A stretch of 64,000 nt of DNA from a virus, in the IMG/VR virus record IMGVR_UViG_3300011271_000003, positions 1 through 64,000 of that record, one strand, 5' to 3'. The notes beneath the pieces were generated by a model. It was not told the DNA's origin, searched no databases, and saw only the letters and a program-made list of their open reading frames with translations. Positions 54,848 to 62,951 of the stretch are shown here, in pieces (position 1 is the first letter of the stretch; every line of letters starts with the position of its first letter). The translations under genes were made by a program, and so were the position numbers.

Positions 54848-55554
54848 ATTACGCCCTTTCGTACTCTCTGAATATGTTTGCAAGTAGGTGGGATGGCTCT
54901 GGTATATTTATAGGCTAGACACGTGCATGACCAGAACTCGTCGTCGGTTCCCTTACCCCGCACCCGAATGGTGTACTTGCGCGTCGGATCGGTGTCTGAT
55001 GGTACCTGGAACTCTATCTGTTCGGTCTCCGTCGGCGGCTTGAGTACGTACTTCTGCCGGTCTACAGGCCTCAGCCAGGGAATACCTAGGAGGCTGTAGA
55101 CGCCGATCTCTGTGCCGTTGTCTACCTGCTTTCCACTTTGGTCAAACAAGCCATACTGGCTCAGCACTAGTCCTTGCGTAGCCGCTAGGGCCCGCTGTTG
55201 AATGTTAAGTGCTTTGGGGCCGCACAGAAACATCGCGAAGGCGCCTCTTTGTTGTAGCGTGCAGCTCCAGAAGTCTACGTGGATTGAGTCTCCGTTTGCC
55301 GTCAGGTCTCCCTGTGCAATCTTTTCGCCACTACGCTGTGCGACGAAGCTACTAGGAAACTCAAAGTGCGCAAACGTTCCTGTTTCCGTTACAACCATTA
55401 CGTCGAGATCGCCTACATCTGGTGCTTGTCGCCTCCAACTACCACCAAGCATCCAGATAGCGCCCTCTGGCATCTCAGCCCTCAGAGCCTCTACAAAAGG
55501 CCGTGTCTCCTCTCTTGTTCGTCTGATCTTACTACTTCTCCACGGCCTACTCAT
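54844..55554 (-). CDS. PolX-type nucleotidyltransferase fused to SWIM zinc finger
   Basis: 236 residues. MLGGSWRRQAPDVGDLDVMVV supplies GS and the first two catalytic Asp, HVDFWSC the third; MFLCGPKALNIQQR and GIPWLRPVDR are the PolX C-terminal pattern. The 8-kDa HhH part of Pol beta is missing. Residues 195-232 (FWSCTCLAYKY, PPTCKHIQRVR) form a CxC...CxH SWIM finger, a DNA/protein-binding domain. It may fill gaps in repair together with the ligase encoded 0.6 kb away. Confidence 0.82.
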   Translation of the reverse strand: MSRPWRSSKIRRTREETRPFVEALRAEMPEGAIWMLGGSWRRQAPDVGDLDVMVVTETGTFAHFEFPSSFVAQRSGEKIAQGDLTANGDSIHVDFWSCTLQQRGAFAMFLCGPKALNIQQRALAATQGLVLSQYGLFDQSGKQVDNGTEIGVYSLLGIPWLRPVDRQKYVLKPPTETEQIEFQVPSDTDPTRKYTIRVRGKGTDDEFWSCTCLAYKYTRAIPPTCKHIQRVRKGVI

Positions 55555-56086
55555 CTATCTCTCCAGGGAAGTTGAGAGGACCTTTGTACTCAGGTCCAAA
55601 GGTCTCCATCGCCCACTTATCGTGGGCCCTTGCAGCATCCTCCTCGATTGCGTGGTTTCCTAGGAAGTAAGTGCGCCCTCCATGATAGCCCACTGCTCGC
55701 CATGACTTGTGCTCCTTAGTGTGGCATACGCCCTTGTACCTCGACGCCTTGCTCGAGGTGGTTGTGCGTGTAACTGCCTGTATAGGCCTTCTGTTCTTCA
55801 ACTGGTCTGCATAGGACGCGTACTCTACGTTTCCTCGTTCGTAGTTGCCCTCGTTGTCTGCTCTCTCAAACGTTAGACCTTCCGGCCTTGGTCCCAGCGT
55901 CGTGCTGATGTCAACGACGAACGTGTCGAAGTCGTGCCATTGGTCGCAGACTATAATTCCACGGCCGCCGTAGTTTTTGTACGCTGGGCACTTTGCATTA
56001 TAGCACCTGTACATCATACTGTACCACATACGGTAGTATGGGTTTGTGCTGTGCCGTTCGAAGTCAGAGTCGTAAAAGTTCTTCAT
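55547..56086 (-). CDS. HNH-AP2 type homing endonuclease
   Basis: 179 residues from ATG 56086 (GAGGAG upstream). RMWYSMMYRCYNAKC, YKNYGGRGIIVCDQW and LTFERADNEGNYERGNVEYA form the first domain; the AP2 domain (ASRYKGVCHTKEHKSWRAV...AMETFGPEYKGPLNFP) closes the protein. Placed between PolX and ligase genes. Confidence 0.8.
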   Translation of the reverse strand: MKNFYDSDFERHSTNPYYRMWYSMMYRCYNAKCPAYKNYGGRGIIVCDQWHDFDTFVVDISTTLGPRPEGLTFERADNEGNYERGNVEYASYADQLKNRRPIQAVTRTTTSSKASRYKGVCHTKEHKSWRAVGYHGGRTYFLGNHAIEEDAARAHDKWAMETFGPEYKGPLNFPGEIDE

Positions 56087-56105
56087 AAGTCTCCTCGCAG
56101 GTCCC

Positions 56106-57011
56106 TCACAGGTCGATTGGATCCCTCCAGCCAAGGAAGGACGGGTGACGTGGCACGCCGGTGCTTTCAAGCATACCGTGCGGGAGGTACCTGAACTTAA
56201 CGATCTTCCCGGGTAGCTTGTCGCGGTATACCCAAAGAGCTCTACGCTGGGCAAGGTCGAACCCCGTGCCGATCTTGAACCGGATGGTACTTACCCCGTC
56301 GCCTTCCATGAGGTTGACGACTAGTGCTCCCAGCACTCCTCCGGCGCGCTGTCCTGCCTGGTGGCTTGTGTGCTTCGTATGTCCCTGCACGTCCGTGAAG
56401 GCTTCATTCTCGTTACGCATCAATTCTTCGAAGCCGATTACGATTGCCTCAGCGTCGTCGTATCGCTTGAGCTTCAGAAGGTATCCCTCCTTAGCTGTCG
56501 AGCGTCCTTGCTTGTACTGCGCGGAGGGGCTCCGTACGATAATGCCCTCGTAACCCTCGCTGACGTACTTCTCTTCCCAGTGCTCGACCTCCTCCTGGTT
56601 CTGACACAAAGTTTGCGGGAGAACCTCTACCCACGGAGGCAGCACTGCCTTAAGCTTCTGCAGTGTTTCGAGCCTCAGCGTGTAGGGCGACCTCTGGCTT
56701 CCTAGGTGGTCAAACACCAGGTATCGCAGGTTCGGCACCCCAGTCTGGCTCATGATCCCAGACATCGTTCTGTTGTACACCTCTGGAGCTGAAGGGGGCC
56801 CCACCACGATCTCCCCGTCGAGAAGCTCCAGTACGTTTCCTGCCTCCTGTACGCAGAGCCTGAGATGTCTGTTCGGTAGCTCCTTCGCTGTTCTGGACAT
56901 CGGTCGGCCATGCTCGATGACACACCTGATACCATCGATCTTCGGCGACACGAAGACAGGGTACACCAGCTTGCTGAAGTCTATTTTGCCTGACAGCATT
57001 GGCTTAATCAT
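56106..57011 (-). CDS. ATP-dependent DNA ligase
   Basis: 301 residues. The adenylation motif SPKIDGIRCVIEHG carries the nucleophilic Lys; LDGEIVVG, SEGYEGIIVRSP and YLLKLKRYDDAEA are motifs III-V. A short OB domain with KFRYLPHGM closes it. Seals nicks in replication and repair; a small ligase without extra domains. Confidence 0.92.
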   Translation of the reverse strand: MIKPMLSGKIDFSKLVYPVFVSPKIDGIRCVIEHGRPMSRTAKELPNRHLRLCVQEAGNVLELLDGEIVVGPPSAPEVYNRTMSGIMSQTGVPNLRYLVFDHLGSQRSPYTLRLETLQKLKAVLPPWVEVLPQTLCQNQEEVEHWEEKYVSEGYEGIIVRSPSAQYKQGRSTAKEGYLLKLKRYDDAEAIVIGFEELMRNENEAFTDVQGHTKHTSHQAGQRAGGVLGALVVNLMEGDGVSTIRFKIGTGFDLAQRRALWVYRDKLPGKIVKFRYLPHGMLESTGVPRHPSFLGWRDPIDL

Positions 57012-57358
57012 CAGTATTCACCCCAGATTCGGATATCTAGATGGAGTACGCCGTTGTTCTTGAGGACGACGCCTATGCGAAACTCGCCTCCGTGTACCGT
57101 AGCTGGGTACGGTGTGCTCATGTACGCCTTGTGGCCGTACGAGTCCCTCGACTCCTCCCAGCCGAGCTTGAGAAGCTTCTGAATGATCTTTTCGGGAGTC
57201 TCCTCGGCCGTGGCATCGTCGTACGCTGGCGCGCTGCGCACTCCACCGTCGGAGTCGCTCCCGGTTAGAACACCGAGCACGTCGGACAGGAAGTCTAGGA
57301 CTTCCTGGTTTAGCACGAGGTCTGCGCCCTTGAAGGGCTTCAAGCTGTCGTCGCTCAT
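57011..57358 (-). CDS. Hypothetical protein (115 aa)
   Basis: Acidic; helical N-terminus (VLDFLSDVLGVLTG), then KAYMSTPYPATVHGGEFRIG and beta strands. TGATG overlap with the ParB-like gene. Not recognised. Confidence 0.6.
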   Translation of the reverse strand: MSDDSLKPFKGADLVLNQEVLDFLSDVLGVLTGSDSDGGVRSAPAYDDATAEETPEKIIQKLLKLGWEESRDSYGHKAYMSTPYPATVHGGEFRIGVVLKNNGVLHLDIRIWGEY

Positions 57359-58188
57359 CAGGTTCTACCTCTCTCTGAACGAGCGTTTTGGAAGAGTCCG
57401 TTTGCCGGCTCTTGAAACGGTACGTCGAATCCCGCCTCTCGAAATGAGGCTTGCTGAACTTTGGCCTCGTCCTGCCTGATCACTGTCTCCCAGCAGTAGT
57501 CGCATGCGCCCCCACGACGTCTACGGTTGGAGTGATCGCGTGCGTCGCACATAGTTTTCGCCTTGCGCGATAGAAAGTGCTTCTCAGTGAAGTGGTCCGG
57601 CTCCCACCCCACGTCGGAGGGCTTGTAGCCCGACTGCACTCGTACTCTCGCTCGCTTCTTACGAACTGCCTGGCGTGCTCTCTCGACGGAGACCTGCCCT
57701 TTCCTGACTCGGTCTTGAGTTGCCTCGTTCAGCTCGAGGAGTGCGAGGGAGTTGCTCACCGTCGACTCAGATACGCCTACCGTCTTCGCTATAACCTTGA
57801 GCGACATGCGCATCTCTGTGCGAAGTCTGCCGTAGGCTTTGGCTCTCTCGATCGGGTTCAGATCAGCCCGGTGAATACTCGTGACCAAGCCAATGACGAG
57901 AACGCGCTTAACTGAGTCCTCAGTTAGTCCTAGGAGGTAGACCCTGCACGGCACCTCTGACTGAGAGAGCTTTGCTGCTGTCCACCGTCGTAGTCCGTCC
58001 TCGATAACGTAGTGGCCATCGCCTCGAGTAGAAGACGGTCGAACACTCAGCGCCTGAAGGATTCCCACCTCCCGGATCGAGGCAGCTAGCTCGGTGACGT
58101 CCCCCGCCTCAAACCGCGGATTGTCCGAGTTGGGGTGTAGGTTCTCTATCGGAACCATAATCTCGCCCTCGATGTAGCCTGATGTCAT
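57358..58188 (-). CDS. ParB/Srx-like nuclease-fold DNA-binding protein
   Basis: 276 residues from ATG 58188 (AAAGGAG upstream). IMVPIENLHPNSDNPRFEAG, YVIEDGLRRWTAAKL and NPIERAKAYGRL are the ParB N-terminal set; VIAKTVGVSESTVSNSLALL is its helix-turn-helix. The C-terminal 80 residues have CDYCWE and CDARDH, a possible zinc site. May act in partition-like organisation or transcription. Confidence 0.85.
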   Translation of the reverse strand: MTSGYIEGEIMVPIENLHPNSDNPRFEAGDVTELAASIREVGILQALSVRPSSTRGDGHYVIEDGLRRWTAAKLSQSEVPCRVYLLGLTEDSVKRVLVIGLVTSIHRADLNPIERAKAYGRLRTEMRMSLKVIAKTVGVSESTVSNSLALLELNEATQDRVRKGQVSVERARQAVRKKRARVRVQSGYKPSDVGWEPDHFTEKHFLSRKAKTMCDARDHSNRRRRGGACDYCWETVIRQDEAKVQQASFREAGFDVPFQEPANGLFQNARSERGRT

Positions 58189-58370
58189 TAGCCTGACTCC
58201 TTTCTGTTCTGGATGAACCTGGTGAACATGTCCAACGCCTCGATTGCATCCTCCTCCCCCGAGTATTGCTGTCCCTTCCAGATAGGCGCATCGCTCCACT
58301 TCCAGGGCATCTCTGCGATACCTGCAGATGCTAGCGACTCCACTATCTGGAGTGCTTTAAGCTCATCCAC
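58188..58370 (-). CDS. Hypothetical protein (60 aa)
   Basis: GTG start; helical (EEDAIEALDMFTRFIQNRK). Not recognised. Overlaps neighbours. Confidence 0.6.
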   Translation of the reverse strand: MDELKALQIVESLASAGIAEMPWKWSDAPIWKGQQYSGEEDAIEALDMFTRFIQNRKESG

Positions 58371-58629
58371 TCTGATGGTCTCCCTTGTCGGTAATGCTAA
58401 ACGTTGGTCCGAGCCAGCCGTCGGCGTAGTTCACGTAGAACCTGGAAGTCCTAGCCTCGGCGTCACTCTCTACGTCGCCCACTTCTGGTCCGTTACTAAG
58501 CGTGAGCGCCTGCCATGCAACAAGGCGTAGGTCATTCCGATCGTATCCATACAGTATGTCGAGCACGTCCTGCAATGTAGCTGCCCGAGCATCCTGATAC
58601 TCCTCGTTCTCACATCGGTCATCAGGCAA
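58363..58629 (-). CDS. Hypothetical protein (88 aa)
   Basis: TTG start with GAGGAGG. Acidic; helix then strands (ARTSRFYVNYADGWLGP). First gene behind the 58.7-kb promoter. Confidence 0.65.
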   Translation of the reverse strand: MPDDRCENEEYQDARAATLQDVLDILYGYDRNDLRLVAWQALTLSNGPEVGDVESDAEARTSRFYVNYADGWLGPTFSITDKGDHQSG

Positions 58630-58668
58630 TGTTCGACCTCCTCGACGCTAGTTTTATCTGCTACTTAT

Positions 58669-58698
58669 ATTATATCTGGGGTCTAGAGGAAATTGCAA
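58669..58698 (-). promoter_or_regulatory. Sigma70-type promoter
   Basis: Minus strand TTGCAA (58693-58698), 18 bases, TATAAT (58669-58674), 40 bases before the TTG start. Probably drives the ParB-ligase-PolX run. Confidence 0.8.
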
Positions 58699-58736
58699 GG
58701 GATAATGAAAAGATTTTAAAGGACCTTTGGCACCTC

Positions 58737-58946
58737 CTACTCTGACAGCCAGACTCGGAAATCAGGCGTAAGCACCCGATCTAGGTTCGGCGCTAGGCTT
58801 CGTAGCCCTGAAGGCACACGGGCTCCACTGAGTAGGATCAGCGCATCACCCTGACTATAGCCTTGGTCTAGGAGCAGCTCGTGAATTTCAGCTACAATCT
58901 GCTCCTCAGGCGTATAGGCCCAACTCCGGTCACTAATGCGAGGCAT
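58737..58946 (-). CDS. Hypothetical protein (69 aa)
   Basis: Helical (PEEQIVAEIHELLLDQGYSQ), ending VWLSE. Last gene of the upstream transcription unit. Not recognised. Confidence 0.6.
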   Translation of the reverse strand: MPRISDRSWAYTPEEQIVAEIHELLLDQGYSQGDALILLSGARVPSGLRSLAPNLDRVLTPDFRVWLSE

Positions 58947-58960
58947 GTTCCCTCCCTATC

Positions 58961-59254
58961 TTAAATGGCATGTCGTCTAAAGCGGGAAGGTCCATGCGTC
59001 CTCCGCCCTGTGGACTTGCAGTCCAACGCGAGTCCGGAACCTGACACGAGATCCACAGGGCGTTGTTTGGCAGCCTCGATTCGCGCTTTCTGAACCGCGG
59101 GGTGGATCGACGTTGCTACTAGAGCTCTGGTCTTGATAGCATCGAAGGTGTCATTGTGGAAGTAGACTCTACCATCTGTCTCGAGTAGCAAAACGGGATC
59201 TCCGTCCTCGCAGTACCAGCTTCCGTCGTAGTGCTTGGTCATAACGTATCGCAT
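58961..59254 (-). CDS. Hypothetical protein (97 aa)
   Basis: Start at ATG 59254 (GGAGGAG upstream). Beta strands (GDPVLLLETDGRVYFHND), then helices and a basic tail. Not recognised. Confidence 0.6.
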   Translation of the reverse strand: MRYVMTKHYDGSWYCEDGDPVLLLETDGRVYFHNDTFDAIKTRALVATSIHPAVQKARIEAAKQRPVDLVSGSGLALDCKSTGRRTHGPSRFRRHAI

Positions 59255-59631
59255 TTCTCCTCCAGAATTACGATCCATGATGCGAGGCAGGCCTCGTCGA
59301 TCTTGTCGGAGGCGTCTACTAGCTTGGCTATTCTGTCTCGGTATGGCAGGAGCCAGTTTTCTGGGTTCGATGCAGCGCCTGAAGCTACATACAGTACGGC
59401 ATCTTCCCCGGCTTCTTCTGCTCTCTGTGTGGCGTCATGCCTTGCCAGCCACTCCAGTTGGCTTATTGCCACTCGATGTGTCCGTTTTTCGTCTTGTGCC
59501 CTTGAGCACAACCACTGAAGCTGATCTAGTACGCCATCCGAGTCTTCATCAGGGTGGAAGAGTACGTCGCACGAATGGTACACACAGCGAATACGCACTT
59601 GTGCCTGACCGTACGGCACTTCGAACGTCAT
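59239..59631 (-). CDS. Hypothetical protein (130 aa)
   Basis: RIRCVYHSCDVLFHPDEDSD may hold a metal; the rest is helical with many Glu. ATGA overlap with the gene upstream. Not recognised. Confidence 0.6.
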   Translation of the reverse strand: MTFEVPYGQAQVRIRCVYHSCDVLFHPDEDSDGVLDQLQWLCSRAQDEKRTHRVAISQLEWLARHDATQRAEEAGEDAVLYVASGAASNPENWLLPYRDRIAKLVDASDKIDEACLASWIVILEEKCDTL

Positions 59632-59795
59632 TCGACGCCCTTGTTGTCATAGTAGCCGTCGACTTCTTCACACGTTGCTGCGTGTGAGAAGCCGTGTGCG
59701 TCACAGTAGAGGTCCTCTGCACTAGCTGGTTGATCCCACCCAAGTGGCTCATTCGCCTCATTGTAGTACACTTCTGAGCCTGCTGGTGGAAACAT
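59628..59795 (-). CDS. Hypothetical protein (55 aa)
   Basis: 55 residues, MFPPAGSEVYYNEANEPLG; acidic, with C..H..H..C spread over the second half. GGAGGC before ATG 59795. Confidence 0.6.
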   Translation of the reverse strand: MFPPAGSEVYYNEANEPLGWDQPASAEDLYCDAHGFSHAATCEEVDGYYDNKGVE

Positions 59796-59804
59796 ACTGC
59801 CTCC

Positions 59805-60149
59805 TTATCTGTTGATGCAGTGCTGAGGGAGCGTCACCGGCGTTTGACTGGGTGTCGCACTGATAGTAGTTCCGTCGTTGTTCAGAGAGACGCTATACAG
59901 GATCTGTAGGCCGAGGTTCTGAAGGTCCTGGCAGGTAATCAGGTCTGCTGCTGCCCCGCTGCTCTTACCTTTGAGCAGGCCAACGTCTGCTCGCAGTACT
60001 GTAACCTGACTAGTGAGGTCGTGGTTCTGTCTTGTCAGCCGATTTACGCTATCGTTTGCGTGGTCGCTGTTGATCGCGAGGACAACAACTGCGCTTGAGA
60101 GCAGTCCTCCAACAAGAACGATGCCAAGGTCTTGCCAATTGCCTCTCAC
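59805..60149 (-). CDS. Membrane-anchored coiled-coil protein (114 aa)
   Basis: GTG start overlapping the upstream stop (GTGA). One span (LGIVLVGGLLSSAVVVLAI), a coiled coil (VNRLTRQNHDLTSQVTVLRA) and a Ser/Thr/Pro-rich end with two cysteines. Layout resembles an inner-membrane spanin, though host walls here would be monoderm. Confidence 0.6.
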   Translation of the reverse strand: MRGNWQDLGIVLVGGLLSSAVVVLAINSDHANDSVNRLTRQNHDLTSQVTVLRADVGLLKGKSSGAAADLITCQDLQNLGLQILYSVSLNNDGTTISATPSQTPVTLPQHCINR

Positions 60150-60355
60150 GGCTGCAGGTCCTGATAAGGATGTTTGTCCTCGTCTGCTTTGTCCATCTTG
60201 TCGAGCAGGTCGACAATCGCCTGGTCGATGATTACGCCTACTGACGTGTCGTCCATGATAGCGCGTATCTTCAGACGCTTCTTGGTCGCAACCGTTACTC
60301 GCACCCCGTTCAGGTAGACTAGGGGTGCGTGCTCTGCTTCTTTTTCTTCGGCCAT
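60146..60355 (-). CDS. RHH-like small protein (69 aa)
   Basis: YLNGVRVTVATKKRLKIRAI followed by TSVGVIIDQAIVDLLDKM fits a ribbon-helix-helix or a DNA-binding helix pair. Acidic ends. Probably a regulator. Confidence 0.55.
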   Translation of the reverse strand: MAEEKEAEHAPLVYLNGVRVTVATKKRLKIRAIMDDTSVGVIIDQAIVDLLDKMDKADEDKHPYQDLQP

Positions 60356-60377
60356 TTGCCTTCTCCCTTCCGCCCCG

Positions 60378-60401
60378 CTGCCAGGCTTCTGAGACTGGCA
60401 G
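60378..60401. terminator. Hairpin between two RHH-type genes
   Basis: Arms 60378-60384 (CTGCCAG) and 60395-60401, 7 bp, loop 10 bases, inside the 62-bp gap. No T-tract; could be a terminator or processing site. Confidence 0.45.
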
Positions 60402-60417
60402 GGAGGCGCAGCGGAGA

Positions 60418-60633
60418 CTAGCTTGCCTGGGCTTCTGCTTCTACTTCTGCTTCTACTTCCATCTCAGCTTCGGCTCTGATGCCCCGCTTGATAAGTGCTA
60501 TGCCAAGCATGAATGCTTGTGTCTGGAGAGTGCTCATGCTGATGCCTCTCTGCGCAGCGAGGATCTTGGCCTCTCTCCGTAGGCTCTCGGGCACGACCGT
60601 GTTCATCTGGACGGTCTTCTCATCGGTTGCCAT
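60418..60633 (-). CDS. Ribbon-helix-helix DNA-binding protein
   Basis: 71 residues; full AGGAGGTGA before ATG. VQMNTVVPESLRREAKILAA with GISMSTLQTQAFMLGIALIK is a complete RHH motif. A Glu/Ala repeat tail (EAEMEVEAEVEAEAQ) follows. Likely dimeric repressor. Confidence 0.8.
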   Translation of the reverse strand: MATDEKTVQMNTVVPESLRREAKILAAQRGISMSTLQTQAFMLGIALIKRGIRAEAEMEVEAEVEAEAQAS

Positions 60634-60660
60634 CGTTCACCTCCTCTACTGTAGGCACTA

Positions 60661-60861
60661 TTAGCTCCTAAAGGGAGGAGGTAGCGACGTGCCATCCATA
60701 CGTACTAGGCGGTCTATCGCGGCTTGTTTCATGTCTAGATCGTGTCCCGTTCTAGGGTTCATGTCCGTTACGGTTTGTCTGATCCAACCTAGGATGCAGT
60801 CTGGACATGTTGGACATGTTGGGTCAGTGCAGTAGTCGTGCTTGTTCTCTTCAGGCGTCAT
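60661..60861 (-). CDS. Cys-rich zinc-binding protein (66 aa)
   Basis: CTDPTCPTCPDC near the N-terminus gives four cysteines in 12 residues. Helical remainder. Not recognised. Confidence 0.6.
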   Translation of the reverse strand: MTPEENKHDYCTDPTCPTCPDCILGWIRQTVTDMNPRTGHDLDMKQAAIDRLVRMDGTSLPPPFRS

Positions 60862-61213
60862 TTGCCAGTCCCTCCAGGTTGTCTGGTGCCTTGTACCGTG
60901 GGTCAGGTATGAACTGGTCCCCGAGCTTCTTGCCGACTGACATTAGTATGTCTGCCATCTTGGCGAAGTCCCGAGCTGAGTCAAGAGTCGCTAGGCTATC
61001 CGCTAGTACGTCTGACTGTGCCATGAGGTCGTCGATCATCCTCTGTACAGCCTGGACGAGTGCTGAGTATTCAGTAGGGGTAAAAAGCTCAACGTTCGTC
61101 CTTCGTGTGAGGTGGCGACTTCCCAGGTCGGTCAGGTAAGCCTTAAGCTGCTTCGCGTACATAGCGTCGTCTGTAGGATCGTCGACGCGGATGATAAGAT
61201 GGAATTCGGGCAC
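60851..61213 (-). CDS. Hypothetical protein (120 aa)
   Basis: GTG start. FHLIIRVDDPTDDAMYAKQL is a strand-helix start; then long helices. Not recognised. Confidence 0.6.
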   Translation of the reverse strand: MPEFHLIIRVDDPTDDAMYAKQLKAYLTDLGSRHLTRRTNVELFTPTEYSALVQAVQRMIDDLMAQSDVLADSLATLDSARDFAKMADILMSVGKKLGDQFIPDPRYKAPDNLEGLANDA

Positions 61214-61217
61214 TGTG

Positions 61218-61556
61218 CTAGCTCCAGAATATTCGAGGTGGCGCGATACCTAGGTGGTCCATCTGAATTTCGGTGTTGCCCAGGCAACGTACTTCGTAGG
61301 CGATCGAGCTTCCGTCTGCTGCTTGCCAAAGGTAGCCTGGCACGACCTGTGCGAGTTCACCCTTGTCAAAAGCAAGACACCACTCGTCGGAATCGCAGTG
61401 TCCTGGCTGTCTATAGCCTGAGTCGCGACGGGCTGCTTCTGCTAGGACGAACGCTGCCTCTGCATCATTGGCCTCGACAATTTGGTGCCAAGCGATTGTT
61501 TCGCTGTCACCGTAGGGCGCCATTGTATGTTCTTCGATAAGCCAGAACTGACTCAC
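61218..61556 (-). CDS. Hypothetical protein (112 aa)
   Basis: GTG start. ETIAWHQIVEANDAEAAFVL and CDSDEWCLAF; alpha/beta. Not recognised. Confidence 0.6.
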   Translation of the reverse strand: MSQFWLIEEHTMAPYGDSETIAWHQIVEANDAEAAFVLAEAARRDSGYRQPGHCDSDEWCLAFDKGELAQVVPGYLWQAADGSSIAYEVRCLGNTEIQMDHLGIAPPRIFWS

Positions 61557-61774
61557 TTGCTTCCTTCCGGAAGGATTGGTTCGTACTCTCTCAGCTCAAG
61601 TCCTAGAATCTGATGCCAAGGAATGAGGTGCTTGCCCTTACTGCTCTTTTCCTGCCACCAAAGGCCGTAGGGCAAATATTTCCACCTGTACTTCCTTGTA
61701 GACAGGAGGAAGTCGAGCGTGCCTCCGTCCATGAACTTGATAGTTAGTACTGACTCCTTCGGTTGCACTGTCAA
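61553..61774 (-). CDS. Hypothetical protein (73 aa)
   Basis: TTG start with AAAGGTG. Beta-type with a basic loop (STRKYRWKYLPYGLWWQEKS). Not recognised. Confidence 0.6.
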   Translation of the reverse strand: MTVQPKESVLTIKFMDGGTLDFLLSTRKYRWKYLPYGLWWQEKSSKGKHLIPWHQILGLELREYEPILPEGSK

Positions 61775-61787
61775 CTTCGCACCTTTC

Positions 61788-62060
61788 TTAGGCTGGGTTG
61801 CGGTGCTTCGACGTGTAGTTGCTACACGACATTTCTGCGCAGCGGCCCGTGTCGTAATACTCCTCGTGCTCGCATGGCCTATCAGGCCTAGAGTTGTTGT
61901 ACTTGGTTACTGCCCTGGTCGCGATCTGTCGGAAGCTCTCCTTGACTGCGTCACGGAGATCGTCCCACTCCACCACGAAGGAAACCTGGGCTGGGAAAAT
62001 CTCCCGGAAGGCCTCGTAGACTTCGTGGCCGGCTTCTTCTGTACGGTCTTTCTCGATCAT
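61788..62060 (-). CDS. Hypothetical protein with Cys/His tail (90 aa)
   Basis: Start at ATG 62060 (GGAGAAG upstream). Helical first part; CEHEEYYDTGRCAEMSCS at the end suggests a metal site. ATGA overlap with the 36-aa gene. Confidence 0.6.
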   Translation of the reverse strand: MIEKDRTEEAGHEVYEAFREIFPAQVSFVVEWDDLRDAVKESFRQIATRAVTKYNNSRPDRPCEHEEYYDTGRCAEMSCSNYTSKHRNPA

Positions 62061-62167
62061 GACTTCTCCGCAATTATGCCTAGGATAGCTAGCGGTACTA
62101 GAACCGTTGCCCAGTTCCATTGTGAGCAGAGCCAGTAGAAGAGGGAGAATGTGTAGACGTGTGTCAT
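62057..62167 (-). CDS. Small membrane protein (36 aa)
   Basis: 36 residues; hydrophobic almost throughout (FSLFYWLCSQWNW, then VLVPLAILGIIAEKS). ATGA overlaps at both ends, so it is a fixed part of the operon. Confidence 0.6.
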   Translation of the reverse strand: MTHVYTFSLFYWLCSQWNWATVLVPLAILGIIAEKS

Positions 62168-62373
62168 GCCTTGCCCCATTTTGCCGTAGATGCAGTGTTT
62201 TCGAGGTAGACGCCGAAGTCTCCTAGAATCAGCGATAGGTTTTGGACGTCCTCTTCCCAGTGGTCTGTCTGTTCTGGCCCCTCGGAGATGTACTCCTCAA
62301 GTGCCTCTGCTACGGCGCCCTTAAGCTTAGTTATGGCCCAGCCAACATGTGGCGGTACTTCTCCTGTTGTCAT
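62164..62373 (-). CDS. Hypothetical protein (69 aa)
   Basis: Start at ATG 62373 (GAAGGG upstream). Helical and acidic (GAVAEALEEYISEGPEQTDH). Not recognised. Confidence 0.6.
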   Translation of the reverse strand: MTTGEVPPHVGWAITKLKGAVAEALEEYISEGPEQTDHWEEDVQNLSLILGDFGVYLENTASTAKWGKA

Positions 62374-62681
62374 ATAACTACCCTTCTTGCTGCCCAGTGA
62401 TTCTGACAGTCGTTGCTCTCTACGTAGAACGGACACTCCATGTAGCTCAGGTCGATCGCGAAGGTATCGTCTTCCTGGTCAAAGAAGATTGGCTCCCCTC
62501 CCAAGTTCCGCTCATGCCTGAAGCACCAGAATGCGAATACCCACCTGGTCCTAGACAAGTACTTGCGTCTGTCATACTTTGACCGAGCGTTTTTACATTG
62601 TTCGTCGATAGGTTCTCCTCGACGCTTGTGGGCCATGTATGCGGCTAGTGAGCCGCAGTCGTGCTGCTTCAGAGCGGACAC
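62370..62681 (-). CDS. Actinophage-type CG...RRGE...C protein (103 aa)
   Basis: GTG start. HDCGSLAAYMAHKRRGEP then QCKNARSKYDRR matches a small motif common in actinobacterial and actinophage proteins. Aromatic-rich second half. Function unknown. Confidence 0.6.
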   Translation of the reverse strand: MSALKQHDCGSLAAYMAHKRRGEPIDEQCKNARSKYDRRKYLSRTRWVFAFWCFRHERNLGGEPIFFDQEDDTFAIDLSYMECPFYVESNDCQNHWAARRVVI

Positions 62682-62941
62682 TGGTCACTAAGCCTCCCAT
62701 ACATGTATTGGGCAGTTCGCCAGCTGCTTCCATATGTTCGCTTCAACATGCGCGGAACGTGGTAGGTGTGCATCAGGTTGCCTCGTGCAGTATGGCAGGG
62801 ATCTCCAGGCTGTGCACAGCAGTACTCACAATCGACTGCGCGTAGTTCCCTGTTGTGCTCCAGCTCGGACTGGAGTCTTTCCATTGCCACTGCGGTCATA
62901 GCCATTTTCTGGCCAAGCGTCATCTCAATGTTCGGCTCCAC
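62669..62941 (-). CDS. Zinc-finger protein (90 aa)
   Basis: GTG start. CEYCCAQPGDPCHTARG followed by H-x3-R is a CxxC...C...H finger often seen in actinophages. Helical N-terminus. Confidence 0.65.
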   Translation of the reverse strand: MEPNIEMTLGQKMAMTAVAMERLQSELEHNRELRAVDCEYCCAQPGDPCHTARGNLMHTYHVPRMLKRTYGSSWRTAQYMYGRLSDQCPL

Positions 62942-62951
62942 TGCTACCCCC

